A DNA stretch of 20,146 bases from JACVRW01 sp036009005 (lineage in GTDB: Bacteria; Actinomycetota; Thermoleophilia; Solirubrobacterales; Thermoleophilaceae): NCBI GenBank assembly GCA_036009005.1, contig DASYMP010000277.1:1-20146 (forward strand), written 5' to 3'. Shown here piece after piece: positions 20,000-20,146 of this stretch. The notes beneath the pieces were generated by a model that saw only the letters and a program-made list of their open reading frames with translations, did no database searches and had not been told where the DNA came from. A program made the position numbers and the translations under genes. The stretch's first letter is position 1, and each line of letters opens with the position of its first letter.

Positions 20000-20146
20000 C
20001 AGAGCGACACCAGCAGTCCGGTCGCGTACATGACGACGAGCCCGGTCAGGAGGCCACCGACCGCGAGCGGATGCAGGAACCGCCCGGCGCGGTCGCGCAC
20101 CTGCGGCGCGATCTGGACGATCACCTGGGCGATCGCCCCCGCCCCC
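19999..20146 (-). CDS. C-terminal end of a ZIP-type metal transporter (truncated by window edge)
   Basis: The last 48 codons of a minus-strand gene ending in TGA at 19999-20001. The peptide has a helix GAGAIAQVIVQIAPQV, a polar linker VRDRAGRFLH and a final membrane helix GGLLTGLVVMYATGLLVSL. This closing pattern matches ZIP-family metal permeases of actinobacteria as I recall them. The coupled DtxR-type regulator supports a role in metal uptake. The rest of the gene, with the metal-binding helices, is outside the window. Confidence 0.65.
   Translation of the reverse strand, partial: GAGAIAQVIVQIAPQVRDRAGRFLHPLAVGGLLTGLVVMYATGLLVSL

Noticed and set aside
1..20146. Mobile elements, prophage, CRISPR, toxin-antitoxin or defence genes
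   Set aside because: No transposase, integrase, repeat-spacer array or defence-type domain was found on either strand; the window reads as ordinary chromosome.

Overview
The window is a 20.1 kb piece of a GC-rich, gene-dense bacterial chromosome. I infer an actinobacterium, most likely of the Thermoleophilia/Solirubrobacterales type. The grounds are GTG, TTG and apparently CTG starts, genes that overlap or sit a few bases apart, coenzyme F420 biosynthesis genes, few Shine-Dalgarno sequences but many TAnnnT hexamers 6-12 nt before starts (a leaderless pattern), and the protein families present. The taxonomy is inference; no rRNA is present. There is no phage, insertion sequence or CRISPR array.

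Region 1 (1-2750) is a tRNA neighbourhood. It holds the 3' end of an unknown gene, then on the minus strand tRNA-Leu(UAG), tRNA-Trp(CCA), a small membrane protein, a phosphotriesterase-family metallohydrolase and tRNA-Gly(UCC), all closely spaced. On the plus strand are a four-helix membrane protein and tRNA-Leu(CAA), followed by a nested stem-loop and a G-quadruplex-type run.

Region 2 (2750-12460) is acyl-CoA and acetoacetate metabolism. A membrane M28-like protein lacking key catalytic residues is convergent with a minus-strand operon: small membrane protein, acyl-CoA carboxylase beta subunit, MFS transporter, acetoacetyl-CoA synthetase. An enoyl-CoA hydratase diverges from it. A second minus-strand operon encodes a BadH-like dehydrogenase, an HMG-CoA lyase and another MFS transporter. 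Together, carboxylase, hydratase, HMG-CoA lyase and acetoacetyl-CoA synthetase match the lower leucine/isovalerate pathway (3-methylcrotonyl-CoA to methylglutaconyl-CoA to HMG-CoA to acetoacetate plus acetyl-CoA, then acetoacetyl-CoA). The biotin carboxylase subunit and isovaleryl-CoA dehydrogenase are not in the window. The 241-bp convergent gap at 9421-9661 is packed with inverted repeats.

Region 3 (12480-14852) is an F420 operon, cofD-cofC-cofE. cofE has no ATG, GTG or TTG at its proper N-terminus and appears to start at a CTG overlapping the cofC stop codon. It is a stand-alone ligase without the nitroreductase domain of mycobacterial FbiB.

Region 4 (14869-18630) contains a decayed YrbE/MlaE-type permease (internal deletion plus frameshift) with a coupled membrane protein. 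These diverge from a GntR regulator across a palindrome that overlaps both candidate -10 boxes. Then come an aquaporin with an unusual predicted selectivity filter, and an orphan NMT1/THI5-like lipoprotein translationally coupled to a VOC-fold protein.

Region 5 (18627-20146) is a minus-strand metal-homeostasis operon: the C-terminus of a ZIP-type transporter, a DtxR/MntR-family regulator, an unknown 120-residue protein and a small receiver-like protein.
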